From: Limonium bicolor
Lineage: Eukaryota > Streptophyta > Magnoliopsida > Caryophyllales > Plumbaginaceae
Assembly: GCA_023374045.1 (NCBI GenBank)
Contig: CM041776.1
Location: forward strand, 143,161,296-143,225,295
Length of the DNA: 64,000 nt
Direction: 5' to 3'
Numbering within the stretch: the first letter of the stretch is position 1; the number at the start of each line of letters is the position of its first letter. Positions 10,626 to 21,355 of the stretch are shown here, one piece after another. The translations under genes were made by a program, and so were the position numbers. The notes under the pieces were generated by a model. It was not told the origin of the DNA. It did not search any database and worked only from the letters and a program-made list of their open reading frames with translations.

Positions 10626-10886
10626 GGTAGTCAACGCCTTAGAAACGCTTGACATGGCATCATTTCATTACAGGTAGTCAGCGTCTTAGAATAGCTCGAC
10701 AATGCTTTGTAGCTTAGGTAGTCAGTGCCTTAGAGCAGCTCGACAATGCTTTGTAGCTCAGGTAGTCAGCACCTTAGAATAGCTCGACAATGTTTTGTGG
10801 CTCAGGTAGTCAGCGCCTTAGAATAGCTCAACAATGTTCAGTGGCTTAGGTAGTCAGCGCCTCCGAATAGCTGGACGTAGTCAACC
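10626..10886 (+). repeat. 44-bp tandem repeat array, six units
   Basis: Units begin GGTAGTCAGCGCCTTAGAAT at about 10626, 10673, 10717, 10761, 10805 and 10849. After the first copy the period is exactly 44 bp. The array lies about 110 bp upstream of the polypurine tract. Confidence 0.92.
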
Positions 10887-10983
10887 GGTTTCGCACAAAC
10901 ATGGAGGATTCAGTGGAGTCCAAAATTTTGGGGCTTCACTCAAGCATCAACCAGACTTTTCACATCCGTTACCAAGTCCAGTT

Positions 10984-10996
10984 GACGGGGGGAATC
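10984..10996 (+). other. Polypurine tract of element A
   Basis: GACGGGGGGAATC lies directly before the TG of the 3' LTR, the expected position for the plus-strand primer. Confidence 0.75.
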
Positions 10997-12790
10997 TGTT
11001 ATACCCAAAATTTTGACCCCCCTGGTTAAGGTTTACGAGGTTTTGGTGTTGTGAGGGATATTTCAACCAAGTAGTGAGAGATTCTGGCCCGATTGGCGTG
11101 TTCTATGGCATGGGGAGCAGCTTTGTCATTGTTAGGGGCGTTTTTCATATTTTTAGGCTCCTAAGACCTCCTATAGGCTTTCTCTCTCCTCCAAAGGACG
11201 CCCAAATAAGCTTGAAATGCTTTGATATTTTAACCCATGATAGAGGATGGAATTTTAAGCATAATGGCGTTGGAATTTTGATTTTTCGAGTTTCCAATAA
11301 TTTTCTAGCGATTTCTGAGTGAATCTGACGAGAAAATTCAATTTAAAAATATTCCAACATTCAAAATTCCGATTCCACCTCAGAAAATTCATAATATCCA
11401 TCCTTGGCATGTGGTTAAAATTTCACAGCAAAATTCCTTTGGGAAGTCATTTAATTAAAATGCCAAAAAATCTTACTTTTACTAGATTTTCTTTATCTTT
11501 AAGGAAGTCTATATAAGGGGATAGGTTTTTGATCAAATCAGAATCTCATATGCTCAAGAACCCTAGGGAGTCAGAAAACACAGCCTCCTCTCTCTCTCTC
11601 ACGTTTTCCAACAACCGGCCACCCAAATCATACCGAAAATCCCCCGAAATCACCATCTAAACACGTTTCCAATCCCCAATGCACCAACAATCATCAAAAC
11701 CCCACAAAAACATCATCAAAACGTGAAGAACAGCAAGAACAACCAACAACCAGAAGCTTGGTTCGAAATCCGTTCGGGTCTGCCATCAACGGAGCACTCA
11801 ACGAATCCCGGTGTGATGAATCGTTGTGAATCCGAAGGTAAAACAGGTAGAAGCCCCACTTCCCTAATTCTCTACGGTATTATCTGTCTTGCCTCAAAAT
11901 TTGGGCTCAAACTAACCCTTCTACGCTTCTGTATTGCTGTTTGTTTAAGCTTCTGTCCAATAACTTGTTTACCATGTTTCATGCTTAATTCGATTTCAAA
12001 TTGAAAACTTTCAATCACTAACGTCTTGTACATCTTTCAGGCAACACACCCATAAAATTTGAGCCAAAAACACTTTCGAGAACAGCCTCAAAGCCGCCGT
12101 CCGAGGGCGGTCAGCACCCACGGACATCATGTCCGGGGTCCCGGACTCCCTGTCCGTAAGCCCGGACGCCCACGGACGGCGGCGGGATTTTAAAAATTCA
12201 AAAATTAGGTTTTCTAATAATGTCCAGGCCCACGGACAGCCTGTCCGTGGCCCCGGACTTCGCAATTTTTTTATTTTCCATTAATTTCGACTCTTCTGTA
12301 TAATTAATTAGGTTAACTGGGGTCCGTGGTCTCGGACATGGGGTCCGTGGCTACGGATGTAAGCAAAATTTTACCTAATTCCGCCTCCGAAACCCTAGTT
12401 TAGGTAGCTTTTAATTTCACTTTAATTTTCTGTCAAAAAATGCTAAAAAAACACAAAAAAACAGAAGCTCGCGCATTTAGGTTAAAACGACTCGTAATAA
12501 GCCGTAAATAAACCAAGTAGAGAAAAAACGACCTAGGAAGGGTAATGAAAGTAATTTGAACCCTAAATAAGTTGAATATCAAGCCCCCGAACCCGAACTC
12601 TCCTTTCCTAATTTGATCTAGGTTAAAATTAGGTGGCGACTCATAATAGGTTCCAGTGAGCTAGTTTAGGTTTTAATAATTATTGTTATATGACATAGTT
12701 ATTAATCTTAGGTTATAAGTGGACCTAAAACCCGGTTAGATCCTAATCAACTTAATCCACATAGGATAGGGTTTAAAATCTAGGCTCACA
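10997..12790 (+). repeat. Element A 3' LTR
   Basis: This 1794-bp copy of the 5' LTR starts TGTTATACCC and ends GGCTCACA. TATA box at 11509-11518; palindrome cluster at about 12108-12358. It is followed by CCTAC, the right target-site copy. Differences from the 5' LTR include a 4-bp ATTA expansion near 12303 and several single-base indels. Confidence 0.93.
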
Positions 12791-12795
12791 CCTAC

Positions 12796-13823
12796 GTCTT
12801 CATCTTCTTCGATCACCGCTGTCATGCACACCTGTGCTGTTTCTTCTGTTTCTGAGTCTATGTCTGAGACGTCTTGTCCCCATGCAGCTGCTGCAGCTTC
12901 TGTAAATTTCTTGACTTTGTCATGAAAGCTTTCCTTTGGGTTCAGTGTGCAATCCTTGACCACATGCCCTGGTTTGTTACACCGAAAACATATGATCTGG
13001 TCTTTCTTGGATTTAGTTTTATCAAACCTAGATCCAGACCCACGCCTGCCTCCAAATATTTCCTAATCCTGTTGGCTATCATGGTAATTTCCTCATCCTC
13101 ATTCGTATCTTCACTTTCGTTCTCCTTTTCACTAGAAATTTTCTTGGCTTTCAGTGCCAAGTCTTGTTCGCATTCATATTAACTAGTTCCTCTCTCATCT
13201 TCCCCTCGTAAACTCTCAGTTCTGAACCCAGCTCTTCAAAGGTCAATTTTTGACTAGTCCTTTGTAGATTCCAACAATGGGTAAAGTTTAGCCAGTATTT
13301 ACCGAGACTGTCCAGAAGTCTCTCGTTTACCACATCATTGTCAAGAACTACCCCGACAGTCTTGAGCTTGCATAAAATCTTGTCAAACCTCTCAAGTGTC
13401 TCAGATATCGTCTCACCGTCTGACATCTTGAAGTTATCAAGCTGTCTCTTGATTTGCTTGCCTTTAGCCTTTTTAACCGAATCCGTTCCAGCATATGCGG
13501 TTTTGAGAAATTCCCAAACCTCCTTAGCAGTACGCAATCCTAATACCTTCTATTGGTCTGAGTCTGATAACGACGACATATGATCCTCTGAGCTTGCCTG
13601 TTCTTACTTATAAGCTTATTGTCATTTTCACTCCAGCTAGACCTAGGTTTTTCCTTGGTAACTCTGTCCTGCTCAAACTTAGGCTTCAGGTTGCCTTCAG
13701 TCACTACATCCCATAATTGGAGATCAATGGAAATCTGATCTTGATCTGTTTGCTTGTCTGTTCGCACCAACTGGTGTAGTTGAACTTAGTCAACTTTGGA
13801 GGTTTAACGCTGTAGGAATTCAT
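12796..13823 (-). pseudogene. Copia gag of element F, N-terminal part
   Basis: Translation starts at the minus-strand ATG at 13823 (MNSYSVKPPKLTKFNYTSW). It continues with EVWEFLKTAYAGTDSVKKAK, LDNFKMSDGETISETLERF and LTFEELGSELRVYE, the copia gag polypeptide (UBN2/Retrotran_gag type) that forms the virus-like particle shell. A zinc knuckle CFRCNKPGHVVKDC (CX2CX4HX4C, about 12990-12949) follows, then an acidic region that runs into element A. At least three frameshifts occur (near 13750, 13540 and 13155). The remaining gag continues at 3258-2968. Confidence 0.87.
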
Positions 13824-13868
13824 CACGACCAACCCTGAAGAAGTTTCTTCAAAATAGAGGGTTACCCT

Positions 13869-13880
13869 GCTCTGATACCA
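13869..13880 (-). other. Primer-binding site of element F (initiator tRNA-Met type)
   Basis: On the minus strand this reads TGGTATCAGAGC, 2 bases inside the LTR. It is the standard plant site complementary to the 3' end of initiator methionine tRNA. Confidence 0.9.
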
Positions 13881-13882
13881 AT

Positions 13883-14440
13883 TGTTGAATCCTACCGTGA
13901 GTATGATACTGATGAAGAACAGCGAACTGAGATAAATAAAGAAGAACTCAATCGATCTTATATAAACGCGTATCATACCTGATACAAGTATTGCACGTAG
14001 AGTAAGCACGTCTCTACAACCCCACGAGTACAACTACTCAACTCGCGTTAAGAAAATATCTCTCCCTCAACCTCTAATATCTGAAGTTCTACCCCGTGGA
14101 TAACTTCAGATCATAATGCCCTATTCAGATGTAACTATGCCGTGAATTACTTCACATGGAATCCTCACTCTATAGTTTCCTGTGTTTCCCTTTTGGTTTT
14201 GCTGCGTGAAACCTTAACATCGAACCCTAGAATTACAACCTCATATATAGATATCGAGAATCCTTATACAGCTCATTAGCGTAGTTTTTTATTATCTTTA
14301 ACAGATATATAAAATCCTATTTAAGATATTCTATCTTCTTCCATTGTTCCCTCGGTTTAGAACTAACGCGCGTCTCCTGGTATTGTCTTTTTGTACTCGT
14401 CAGTATAGAGCTGAGTTCACTGATCAAAATAACATCAACA
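13883..14440 (-). repeat. Element F 5' LTR
   Basis: This 558-bp LTR has the terminal inverted repeat TGTTGA...TCAACA (plus-strand coordinates) and adjoins the primer-binding site. The next five bases, GAAAG (14441-14445), would be the target duplication; its partner lies off the left edge. The second LTR is outside the window, so only one copy can be seen. Confidence 0.85.
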
Positions 14441-14688
14441 GAAAGGCGACGACCCCTCTTATTTTATTCATTATTTCGGAATTTTCTTTATGCGGTGATA
14501 ATTTTTGGAGTCTACAATGTCATTTTCCACAAAAGTGAGATTAGGTTAGAGACAGTCCAACGGATAGAAATGGAAAAACTTCTCAACGGATCACTGACAA
14601 CCGTCACGGCCGCTGCCCGTTATGAATAGTACCGTTAGGACATGTGAGCGAGCGGACAAGGAGCGGTCGCCGACCGTTACTCGATATC

Positions 14689-14696
14689 TATAAAGA
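14689..14696 (+). promoter_or_regulatory. TATA-type promoter upstream of element E ORF
   Basis: CTATAAAG lies 193 bp upstream of the ATG at 14889, followed by a CT-rich leader (TTTCTCTAATCTCTCT). This is typical plant promoter geometry. Confidence 0.5.
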
Positions 14697-14888
14697 GCGA
14701 TGGGAGTTTTACTCCTATCACACTATTGCCCTTACTTTCTCTAATCTCTCTAAGTGATCAAAGCATATTCTCTTCTATCTCACGAAATTTCCTACGAGAT
14801 TCAAGTGCAAAGAGCCTCGCCTCACATCCGTTAAAGAACACCCGAGCAAAAAGTACTAAATTCCAGTACAAAATCCTCTTCTCTGAAA

Positions 14889-16701
14889 ATGGCACCAAAG
14901 ACTGCTCTACGATCAAAAGCTAAAGAAATCCTCACAGAAGCTTCCACACAACAAGTGGCCGACATCCAACAGACAGAATCTCCAACTCAACTGACAAAGG
15001 AGGAGGAGAACGAGCTTAGGGTTAGAGTAATCCAAGAAGGGAACCTTCACGCCAGTGAGGTAGAATATATAAAGTCCCACATTCCTAAAACCTACCACCT
15101 CATCACATCCGGCACTTTCAAACCCACCATCATTCCCGATCCTGCTCCCACACAAGAACCGAAAATGCCTTCTCCTGCACCCTCACCTAAAACCTCCAAA
15201 AAAAACCACAAAGAAATCAAAGCCAAACAATCAAAATCCAAAGGCCATTCAACCGCCACCACCAGTCGTGTAACTCACGCATCTAGGCGCGTCCAAGAAC
15301 AGACAGCTCCATAAAAATCACACTCAACACCAGAGAAAATAACACGTCGGTTACACTTCACCGCAGAAGAAGAAGCCTCTCCTACAGATATCGTCAAAGA
15401 GGTAGTTCAAACATTGGAGGAAGAGGAGGTTCAAAGTGATGAACCATCTCAGAAGGAAGCCTCAATAGGAGAGAAAGGCCAGAAGGAAGGTCTAACTGCA
15501 CCTGACTCCGAAGAGGAAGCAAATCCCATAGCCGCTTTCGGAGAACCAGTCGATGACAGGTCTCCAACATCTCAGCGACAACATACAAATGGTGATAGCG
15601 ACACAAAATCATCATCACCAATTATATACACGCTCGAGGAGCGTGCTCACTTGGAGAAAGCAAAAGTAAAAAGGAAAATGGGTGCTTCCTCTAACATCAA
15701 GGAGGTCGAGGAGCTTGCTCATACCGAAAAATCAGCTGCCAAGTCCCAACCTCCACTGTCCCAGAAGCGACTAAAAAGGCTCGAAGAACTAGAGCCTCCA
15801 TTGATCAAGGCCAAGAACGTCAACGACCGCTCCTATCCCATCTTACCAAAGACGTTGGACATAGAGTGGTTGAAGAAGATGGGTCTAGGAGAGATCATCG
15901 AGCTATTGGAGTTCCAAGAATGGCTAGAATTCTTCCAGGAGCATATCCCTATCTACACCGAGTTGCTCAAGGAGCATATGAGATATCTTGGACCACTCCA
16001 AAGCGTGAAGATGACGACTACCTCAACTCAACGGTCCAAACTGCTCAAATCACGATCTCCAAGTCTTGGATTTGCAAGACCTTCAACCTAGAGCCAGAGG
16101 GTCTGGTCATTCCCAAGGAAACAACTGGAATGACTTAGGAAACCAAGGAGGAAAGATGGTCACCTTCCTCAACAAAGGGGCAACACTAAAAAATTTCAAT
16201 GCCGGGGACATGTCCATCACGGACAGGGTTCTCTTCAGATTAGTCACCCACAACATCACCCCAAGGAACCAGCGCACTCACATCGTCAATGCACGGGATG
16301 TGAGACTACTATGTGCACTCAAGACCAAGGAAAAGATCGATTTTCCAGCCTTGATTCTCCTCACTCTAGATGAGAGTCGACAAGTGAACCAAGGTCTGGT
16401 GCACGGGGGAGTGGTCACCACGGCACTCATGGAGAATGGAGTGGACACCGACAGGTTCCACGAGTGCGCGCGCACCGCTCAAGACTGCATCTGTTCTGAG
16501 ATGCTATCCAAGATGGGGATAAAGACTAAGCGGGATAAGCTCGTGGCCATCCAGAAGCTCCCAAGGGTGAGGAAGCACGGTCCGAGTCTCGACCATCAGC
16601 GAGGGCTTCAGGACACAAGAGGAAGAGAAGTCTCTCACCGGTCCATGACAGGTCAGGGACCAGTCTGGATACTTCAACTCGGGACGTTCTTCAGCGAGTA
16701 A
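14889..16701 (+). pseudogene. Element E long ORF, decayed, function unknown
   Basis: From ATG 14889 (MAPKTALRSKAKEIL) one frame runs to about 15990, interrupted only by TAA at 15312-15314. It is charged, rich in Glu, Lys, Ser and Pro, and probably disordered. Frameshifts near 15990 and 16135 lead into a more ordered C-terminal part containing ITISKSWICKTFNL, then VLFRLVTHNITPRNQRTHIV and ARDVRLLCALKTKEKIDFPA. This last region loosely resembles the helical domain of unknown function in ORF1-type proteins of plant retroelements ('putative plant transposon protein'); I hold that match lightly. No catalytic motif is evident. The coding potential is real but this copy is broken. Confidence 0.55.
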
Positions 16702-17164
16702 GAGTCACTCTTACAGCTGTGCAGGCCGTCTCCACTGAGCCAAGTGTTCATCACATGGTTCAAGGAGTGATATATTTTATAGATACTCACATAGCCTGAG
16801 CGTTCTTTGTCTCCTAGAGACTTAAGTGAAACCGTGAGAGTTAGAGTTAGGACTAGATTTTTCTATTCCATCAAATGCTCTATTTTGCCTTTGACTATCT
16901 GTTTCATAGTACCCTTTGGACATCAATGAAAATGCAACTGATTTTTGTTACTTGAATGCTTATGATGGGTACGAAATAATTTATTGTCTTGGCTGCTTCT
17001 TCCTTGATTAAAGATTACAAAATGATCTGAGATATTTAGTCCCATCCATTCCACTAATCCAAACTCTGACCTTGACACCTAAAAAGCCTACCAACATAGC
17101 CCACAAGACGTAGCACCTCTTTAAATGCCACTCACCAATCAGTCATTGAGCATATCCAAAGTGT
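16702..17164 (+). other. Spacer between the two element E reading frames
   Basis: AT-rich with no ORF. It looks like a 3' untranslated region: a run of short T-rich blocks and AATGAAAATG near 16930, a possible polyadenylation signal. It then changes to C/A-rich sequence leading to a second promoter. Confidence 0.35.
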
Positions 17165-17172
17165 CTATAAAA
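17165..17172 (+). promoter_or_regulatory. Second TATA-type promoter in element E
   Basis: CTATAAAA follows CCAATCAG (about 17135) by roughly 30 bp and precedes a C/A/T-rich leader. CCAAT plus TATA spacing is promoter-like. It would drive the small ORF at 17404. Confidence 0.45.
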
Positions 17173-17403
17173 CTTGCTTACTCCTTTTACCACTCACAAA
17201 CATCTCACGCACTGGCTCAATATCCACAAAGCTCATCCAGCTCGTATAAGCAAACCATTCACTCCACCATTCACAAGTTTATGACCACCAAACACCCAAA
17301 GAAATACGTCGCCTAAAGCTATGTTCAACCAGACTCCGACTCCCTAACAGCTTGGTCTATCACCTCAAGTATTACTCTATCACAATGACGTTCTCCACAT
17401 TGT

Positions 17404-17745
17404 ATGGAGTTCTCTATAGATTCTGATGAGTCTGACCTTTCAACCACAGCTGAATCACCTTTGATCACCGCACCCAAAGCCAAACCTTTTTGGATCAAAG
17501 CCGGTTTTTCGGAGGAAGAGCCTACTTGCTCAGAGGATTATGAATTGGATACCCAACTACGTCACTCCATCCAGATTATCACAATCAATTTTGTAGTTTG
17601 TAATCTATGGAATGTCATGGCCTTTACAACATCTTATGCGTGTGTAGTTGCTCCCTATTTTGCTGTATGGCAAAGGGGGAAAGAAGAAGTATATGTACTT
17701 GTAAGAGTATGTCTATCGTCCTTGTATTATGTATCATCTGAATGA
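17404..17745 (+). CDS. Small ORF of unknown function in element E
   Basis: A 113-codon ORF starting MEFSIDSDESDLSTTAESPL. The first 60 residues are acidic and Ser/Thr-rich, whereas the last 50 are hydrophobic and aromatic (VVCNLWNVMAFTTSYACVV). Either it encodes a membrane-tail protein or only the first part is real and the rest is chance. I do not recognise it. Its position between a promoter-like site and the polypurine tract is where some copia elements carry an extra 3' ORF. Confidence 0.3.
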   Translation: MEFSIDSDESDLSTTAESPLITAPKAKPFWIKAGFSEEEPTCSEDYELDTQLRHSIQIITINFVVCNLWNVMAFTTSYACVVAPYFAVWQRGKEEVYVLVRVCLSSLYYVSSE

Positions 17746-17910
17746 AACCTTATCTATGATGTAACATAAAAGCTGTCACTTATGCTATCATTCGTTAAAA
17801 TTCTTTCATTCTTAAAAACCCTTAATAAACTCAGGGAGAATCCTTCTTAGGGGGAATCTCTCAATTCTTGATTGCCAAGTACATAATAAGTGTATAGGTT
17901 GCCATCATCC

Positions 17911-18300
17911 AAAAGGGGGAAATTGTTAAGACAAGATCCTTTAGTTTTGATGATAGCAAACCTTGTGTTGTCTATCTAATGCGTTTGTCAAGATTCATGA
18001 TTTCAGATAGACAGGTGACTAAGTGGCTTAGCACGTAAGGTTGCAAGCGCGCTCAATCCATGACATGTGCTCGACCAGTCAGGCACCTGTCGGCGAGAGC
18101 TCCAGAGAACTTCTAGCAAGACTTATGCTGTCAAGAACCACATCATCACATATCTCTTACATCAGACATCAAACAAGGACCAAACGGAGTTAGCAACATC
18201 GACAAACTCACTCAGATTATTCACAACCACACAAGCAACTTGCTCATGACAATCACATGACAAAAGAGGTATCCCATTAATGTGCAAGATAACAAGATAA
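17911..18300 (+). repeat. Element E polypurine tract and left part of 3' LTR
   Basis: AAAAGGGGGAAA (17911-17922) is followed by TGTTAAGACAAGATCC at 17924, an LTR start. The LTR U3 runs to 18300, where element B is inserted; GATAA (18296-18300) is the duplicated target. The LTR continues at 30648. Confidence 0.7.
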
Positions 18301-19460
18301 TGAAATACCCCAAACCTTAATATGTTAGTTAAATATATAATTATTATATTCTAAGGCTTATTTTAGTCATTAAGAACATGTGGAAAAAATTCCCGAAGGA
18401 AACGGATCCAGATAGTGGATTAAAAATGCAAAACGGGCTTTAAAGCACGTTTTTCGAGAAACCCGGGAATGTAACTTTAAACGGGTTTAAATGGACTAAT
18501 AAAAAATTATAGTCAATCATATGGCTATAATTAAATATTAGTCAAGGTCTAGGACCATAAAATAAATAAAACAAAAATCCGGAAACCGGACCCGGACTGT
18601 TAAAACTGACAGTTCGGGAACTAACGGGAGTTATCTGCTAATGACCAAATGCCACTCTCTCACATTGTAAAATAAAAATCAAATTTTTCCCTCTCTCCTT
18701 GTGTCTCACGATTTACTCTCTCTCCCTCTCTTTTATTTCACTCCACTGTGAGCTACAAGACAAAAGCAATAAAGCATTACTTTATTTCTCTCACACACAA
18801 AACTCTCTCTCACACTCTCTCTCTCCCTCATTTCTCTGTTGCCTCACGATTTCTTTCCCCTCTCTCAGCCTTTCTTCTTCATTTGGCTCCAGTAATGGCG
18901 ATTTATACATGCCAAAGAAACCCCATCTTCTACTCCTTGTAACTTCTTCATTCTTGCTCCAAATCAAGAAATTCTTTCACCAAAATACTCCTCTCACCTT
19001 GGGGATTATTTTGGACCTTTCAAAATCTCAAAACTCCATACTTAATTTCCATGGGTATACCACATTTTGAAGAAGAAGCTTCACATTCTTGAAGCCCATC
19101 ATCCCCTTGTTGTTCTAAGGTAAAGAAAACTCGAAAATCCCTCTTTTTCCCCATCTTACATGTGGCCGGTTTTGGTGTGTACTAAACACCATTGTTTTCT
19201 CTCCATGTTAGCTTGTTCAATCTTTTAGAAGTGTTGGAGCTAGCCCTATTCCATTGCCAAACATTTCATTTCGAAATAGAAGGTAATTCCCTCCTTGTGT
19301 TCAAGTGATTTCTAAATTCTAGGGTTAGTGGAATGTTATTCAAAACCCTAGATACTCATTGCAATTATCTAGGCATGGTCATTAGCGTAACAAATAACCC
19401 ATTGGACATCGGTTGTGGAACAAGAAGTAGGGAGGAGGAAAGGTTGAAAGAAATCCAAAG

Positions 19461-21355
19461 GTAAATGACTTACCTTATGTTGTGTGATGTTTTAAGAAGT
19501 GTGCTTTATGCTTGTACAAATATAAATGCTCAGTGAAATGCAGGTGTTGCTAATAATATGAGGATTTTCAGTGTTTAAATTCATGTTGTTTAGGGCCTAA
19601 GAGCCAAGCTTTTAAGGTTAATGCACATTGTGGTTATTGTTGGGAAAGTGCTGGAATGGATGTGTTCTAAGTGTCTAGAATGAGTGTGGTGGTTGGATTA
19701 ATGCAAGTGTGCTTGATAAGGTGTGTGAGGATGATAGAAATATGGGGAACCTCTGTCAAAATTCATGTAGAACACTAGGTGTTTTAAGTGTTGGTGAAAG
19801 GGGGAAGAGTTTAAATTGGGTGAATATAATCAAGGAATTGGGTGATGATTTGGACAAGGGATTAGAGAGGTTTAAGGTGCCAAACAAGTGTTAAAAACAT
19901 GTTAGGATTTATGTAGAAACATTAGGAGAAGGTTAGGCTTGGTTTGGAGGTTGAAAAGTGGCTGAAAAATAATGTTCTGGAGTGATTCAGGAGTGGTCCG
20001 GGTTTGTAAACTCAGACGCAAACCCGGACGACCCCAAAAACGCACCCGAGACTTAAAACTGTATGTGGTCCGGGTTTGTAAACCCGGATACAAACCCGGA
20101 CCAGGTGAAAAATGAGACAGAAAGTTTTCCGATGGTGTGGTCCGGGTTTGTAAACTCGGACACAAACCCGGACCACCCTAAAAATGTGCCAGAGAGTGTT
20201 TTAAAGCATTTCCAAGGTGGGGATTTGAATGTTAATGATAATATATGATTGTTAAGACATGTTTGGTGACTTTTAATGACCATTAGGAGGGCGATTAAGT
20301 GTAAGTTAAGTGTGAAAGTATGTAACATAATTATGTGAAGTAATTAACTAATTAGAATTTAAACACGGTAATTAACCAACATCACTAATTATGTATAGGA
20401 GCTACTTTTGGTGGTGAACGAACGCAGCAAGGACCAAGGTATGGTTTTCTTGCAGTCTGTTGCCTACCGGTTTACACCGGCTTGTGTGCTGTTTGTTTTT
20501 CTGGGTGTTTACAACCTTGTAAGATTAATTCATGAAACGAGTTTACAGTTATTATTATTATTGTGACGTGTGTGTACCGATACCGGTAACCTCGAATGCG
20601 TGCTAACTGTTAATTAACCAAAACTAGGAAACATACGAGAACGGTATCCGGTAATAACGTCCCTCAACCTAAGGAACGTTCTAACCCGGCTATGCGTGTA
20701 TGGTTGTGATGTGTGTGTTACTGACTTATGCCTCATTTCCTTTGCATGTCTAACTGGACTTAAACACTTAATTTGTGTGAGATGATGTTAAGCTCCCATT
20801 GTGGGACTTCTAACGAGTGCTAACCGGGGAGTGAGGAATCCGGTCGTTCCGGTCACGCGTGTATGTACGGGTGTCGACATCTGAATCAGATTCGACTCTC
20901 TCCTTATGTTAGGGTAGTTTTCCTTTTATGGGGAATTCGACCTCCCATAGCTTAGCCAAAGCTACCTACCTGACTTCCACTCGGGCTAGGGGGAAATTAT
21001 GTGTTGATGTGTTCGGGTCACTACGCTCGTCTCATCTTTCAAGTTAAGGTTACTCATCCGACTAACAAAACAGTAATGTATATATGTGTTAAGCTTAACA
21101 TGAGGATGAAGACATCATCTAGGCTTACAAGTTGACTAACCATGTTGGTGTTACTTAAAGTGAACTGTTTTCACCATGTATGTGTGTTATTGTTCTACAA
21201 TAATTCCTGCTATATATATATATGCATGTTGTATGATAAAATCAACGCCATGTAATAATGACAAATAGTTGCGTGTATCCCGGTAGTCAGCAGGCTGCAC
21301 GTTAACCATGCCAGCAAAAGGTTGCTGACCCCTTGGGGGCTATGTTTATTTGCAG
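19461..21355 (+). other. Putative leader intron within element B LTR
   Basis: Donor-like CCAAAG|GTAAATG at 19461 and acceptor-like TGTTTATTTGCAG|G ending at 21355 could excise 1895 bp of the LTR leader. The acceptor is preceded by GCTGACCCCTTGGGGGC. Equivalent donor and acceptor motifs occur at corresponding places in the LTR of element C and the solo LTR (37280-49612). No transcript evidence is available, so this is a prediction from motif conservation. Confidence 0.4.
19994..20175 (+). repeat. Palindrome array in element B LTR, three units at 72-bp period
   Basis: Three 38-nt units (19994-20031, 20066-20103 and 20138-20175). Each opens TGGTCCGGGTTTG and closes CAAACCCGGAC(C/G)A, giving inverted arms of up to 13 bp around a short loop. 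The period is exactly 72 bp. The array is repeated in the 3' LTR (28921, 28993 and 29065; third unit has one base deleted). The spacers between units are unrelated to each other. Confidence 0.93.

Larger units (their letters stand above)
3259..12790 (+). mobile_element. Element A: non-autonomous Ogre/Tat-like gypsy LTR element
   Basis: This 9.5-kb element is bounded by two nearly identical direct LTRs (3259-5035 and 10997-12790, TG...CA). It has a primer-binding site, a gag zinc-finger region, a retroviral-type protease with a G-patch-like tail, and a polypurine tract. No reverse transcriptase, RNase H or integrase is present between the protease and the 3' LTR. About 3.3 kb of non-coding sequence and tandem repeats fill that space. 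Protease and G-patch resemble the Ogre/Tat branch of Ty3/gypsy. It must have been mobilised by enzymes of a related complete element. Confidence 0.9.
1..14440 (-). mobile_element. Element F: Ty1/copia LTR retrotransposon, 3' end outside window
   Basis: Read on the minus strand, the order is 5' LTR (14440-13883), primer binding site, gag with zinc knuckle, protease, integrase, reverse transcriptase. This order (integrase before RT) defines Ty1/copia. RNase H and the 3' LTR would lie left of base 1. The gag is split by element A (3259-12790), so F itself accounts for about 4.9 kb here. The RT contains [12 protein letters not shown], a form I associate with the Sire/Maximus lineage, but the 558-bp LTR is short for that lineage, so the assignment is tentative. 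Several frameshifts and stops make this a non-functional copy. Confidence 0.93.
14441..18300 (+). mobile_element. Element E: unclassified LTR-type element, left portion
   Basis: This stretch holds a promoter-like region, a decayed 600-codon ORF, a second promoter-like region with a small ORF, and a polypurine tract followed by TGTTAAGACAAG (17924), which looks like the start of a 3' LTR. That LTR is interrupted at 18300 by element B and resumes at 30648. The left part of E is cut by element F. No gag, RT or integrase motif is seen, so E may be a large non-autonomous derivative. Classification is open. Confidence 0.55.

Noticed and set aside
10241..10652. ORFs across 10241-10652
   Set aside because: They cross tandem and trinucleotide repeats upstream of the polypurine tract of element A; no domain.
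18699..19070. ORF of 123 codons in the element B 5' LTR (and its counterpart at 27675-27995)
   Set aside because: CT-rich LTR leader sequence; reading frame differs between the two LTR copies.
19994..20175. Regularly spaced palindromic repeats resembling a CRISPR array
   Set aside because: Repeat and spacer sizes are superficially similar, but there are only three units, they occur in both LTRs of a plant retrotransposon, and there are no cas genes.
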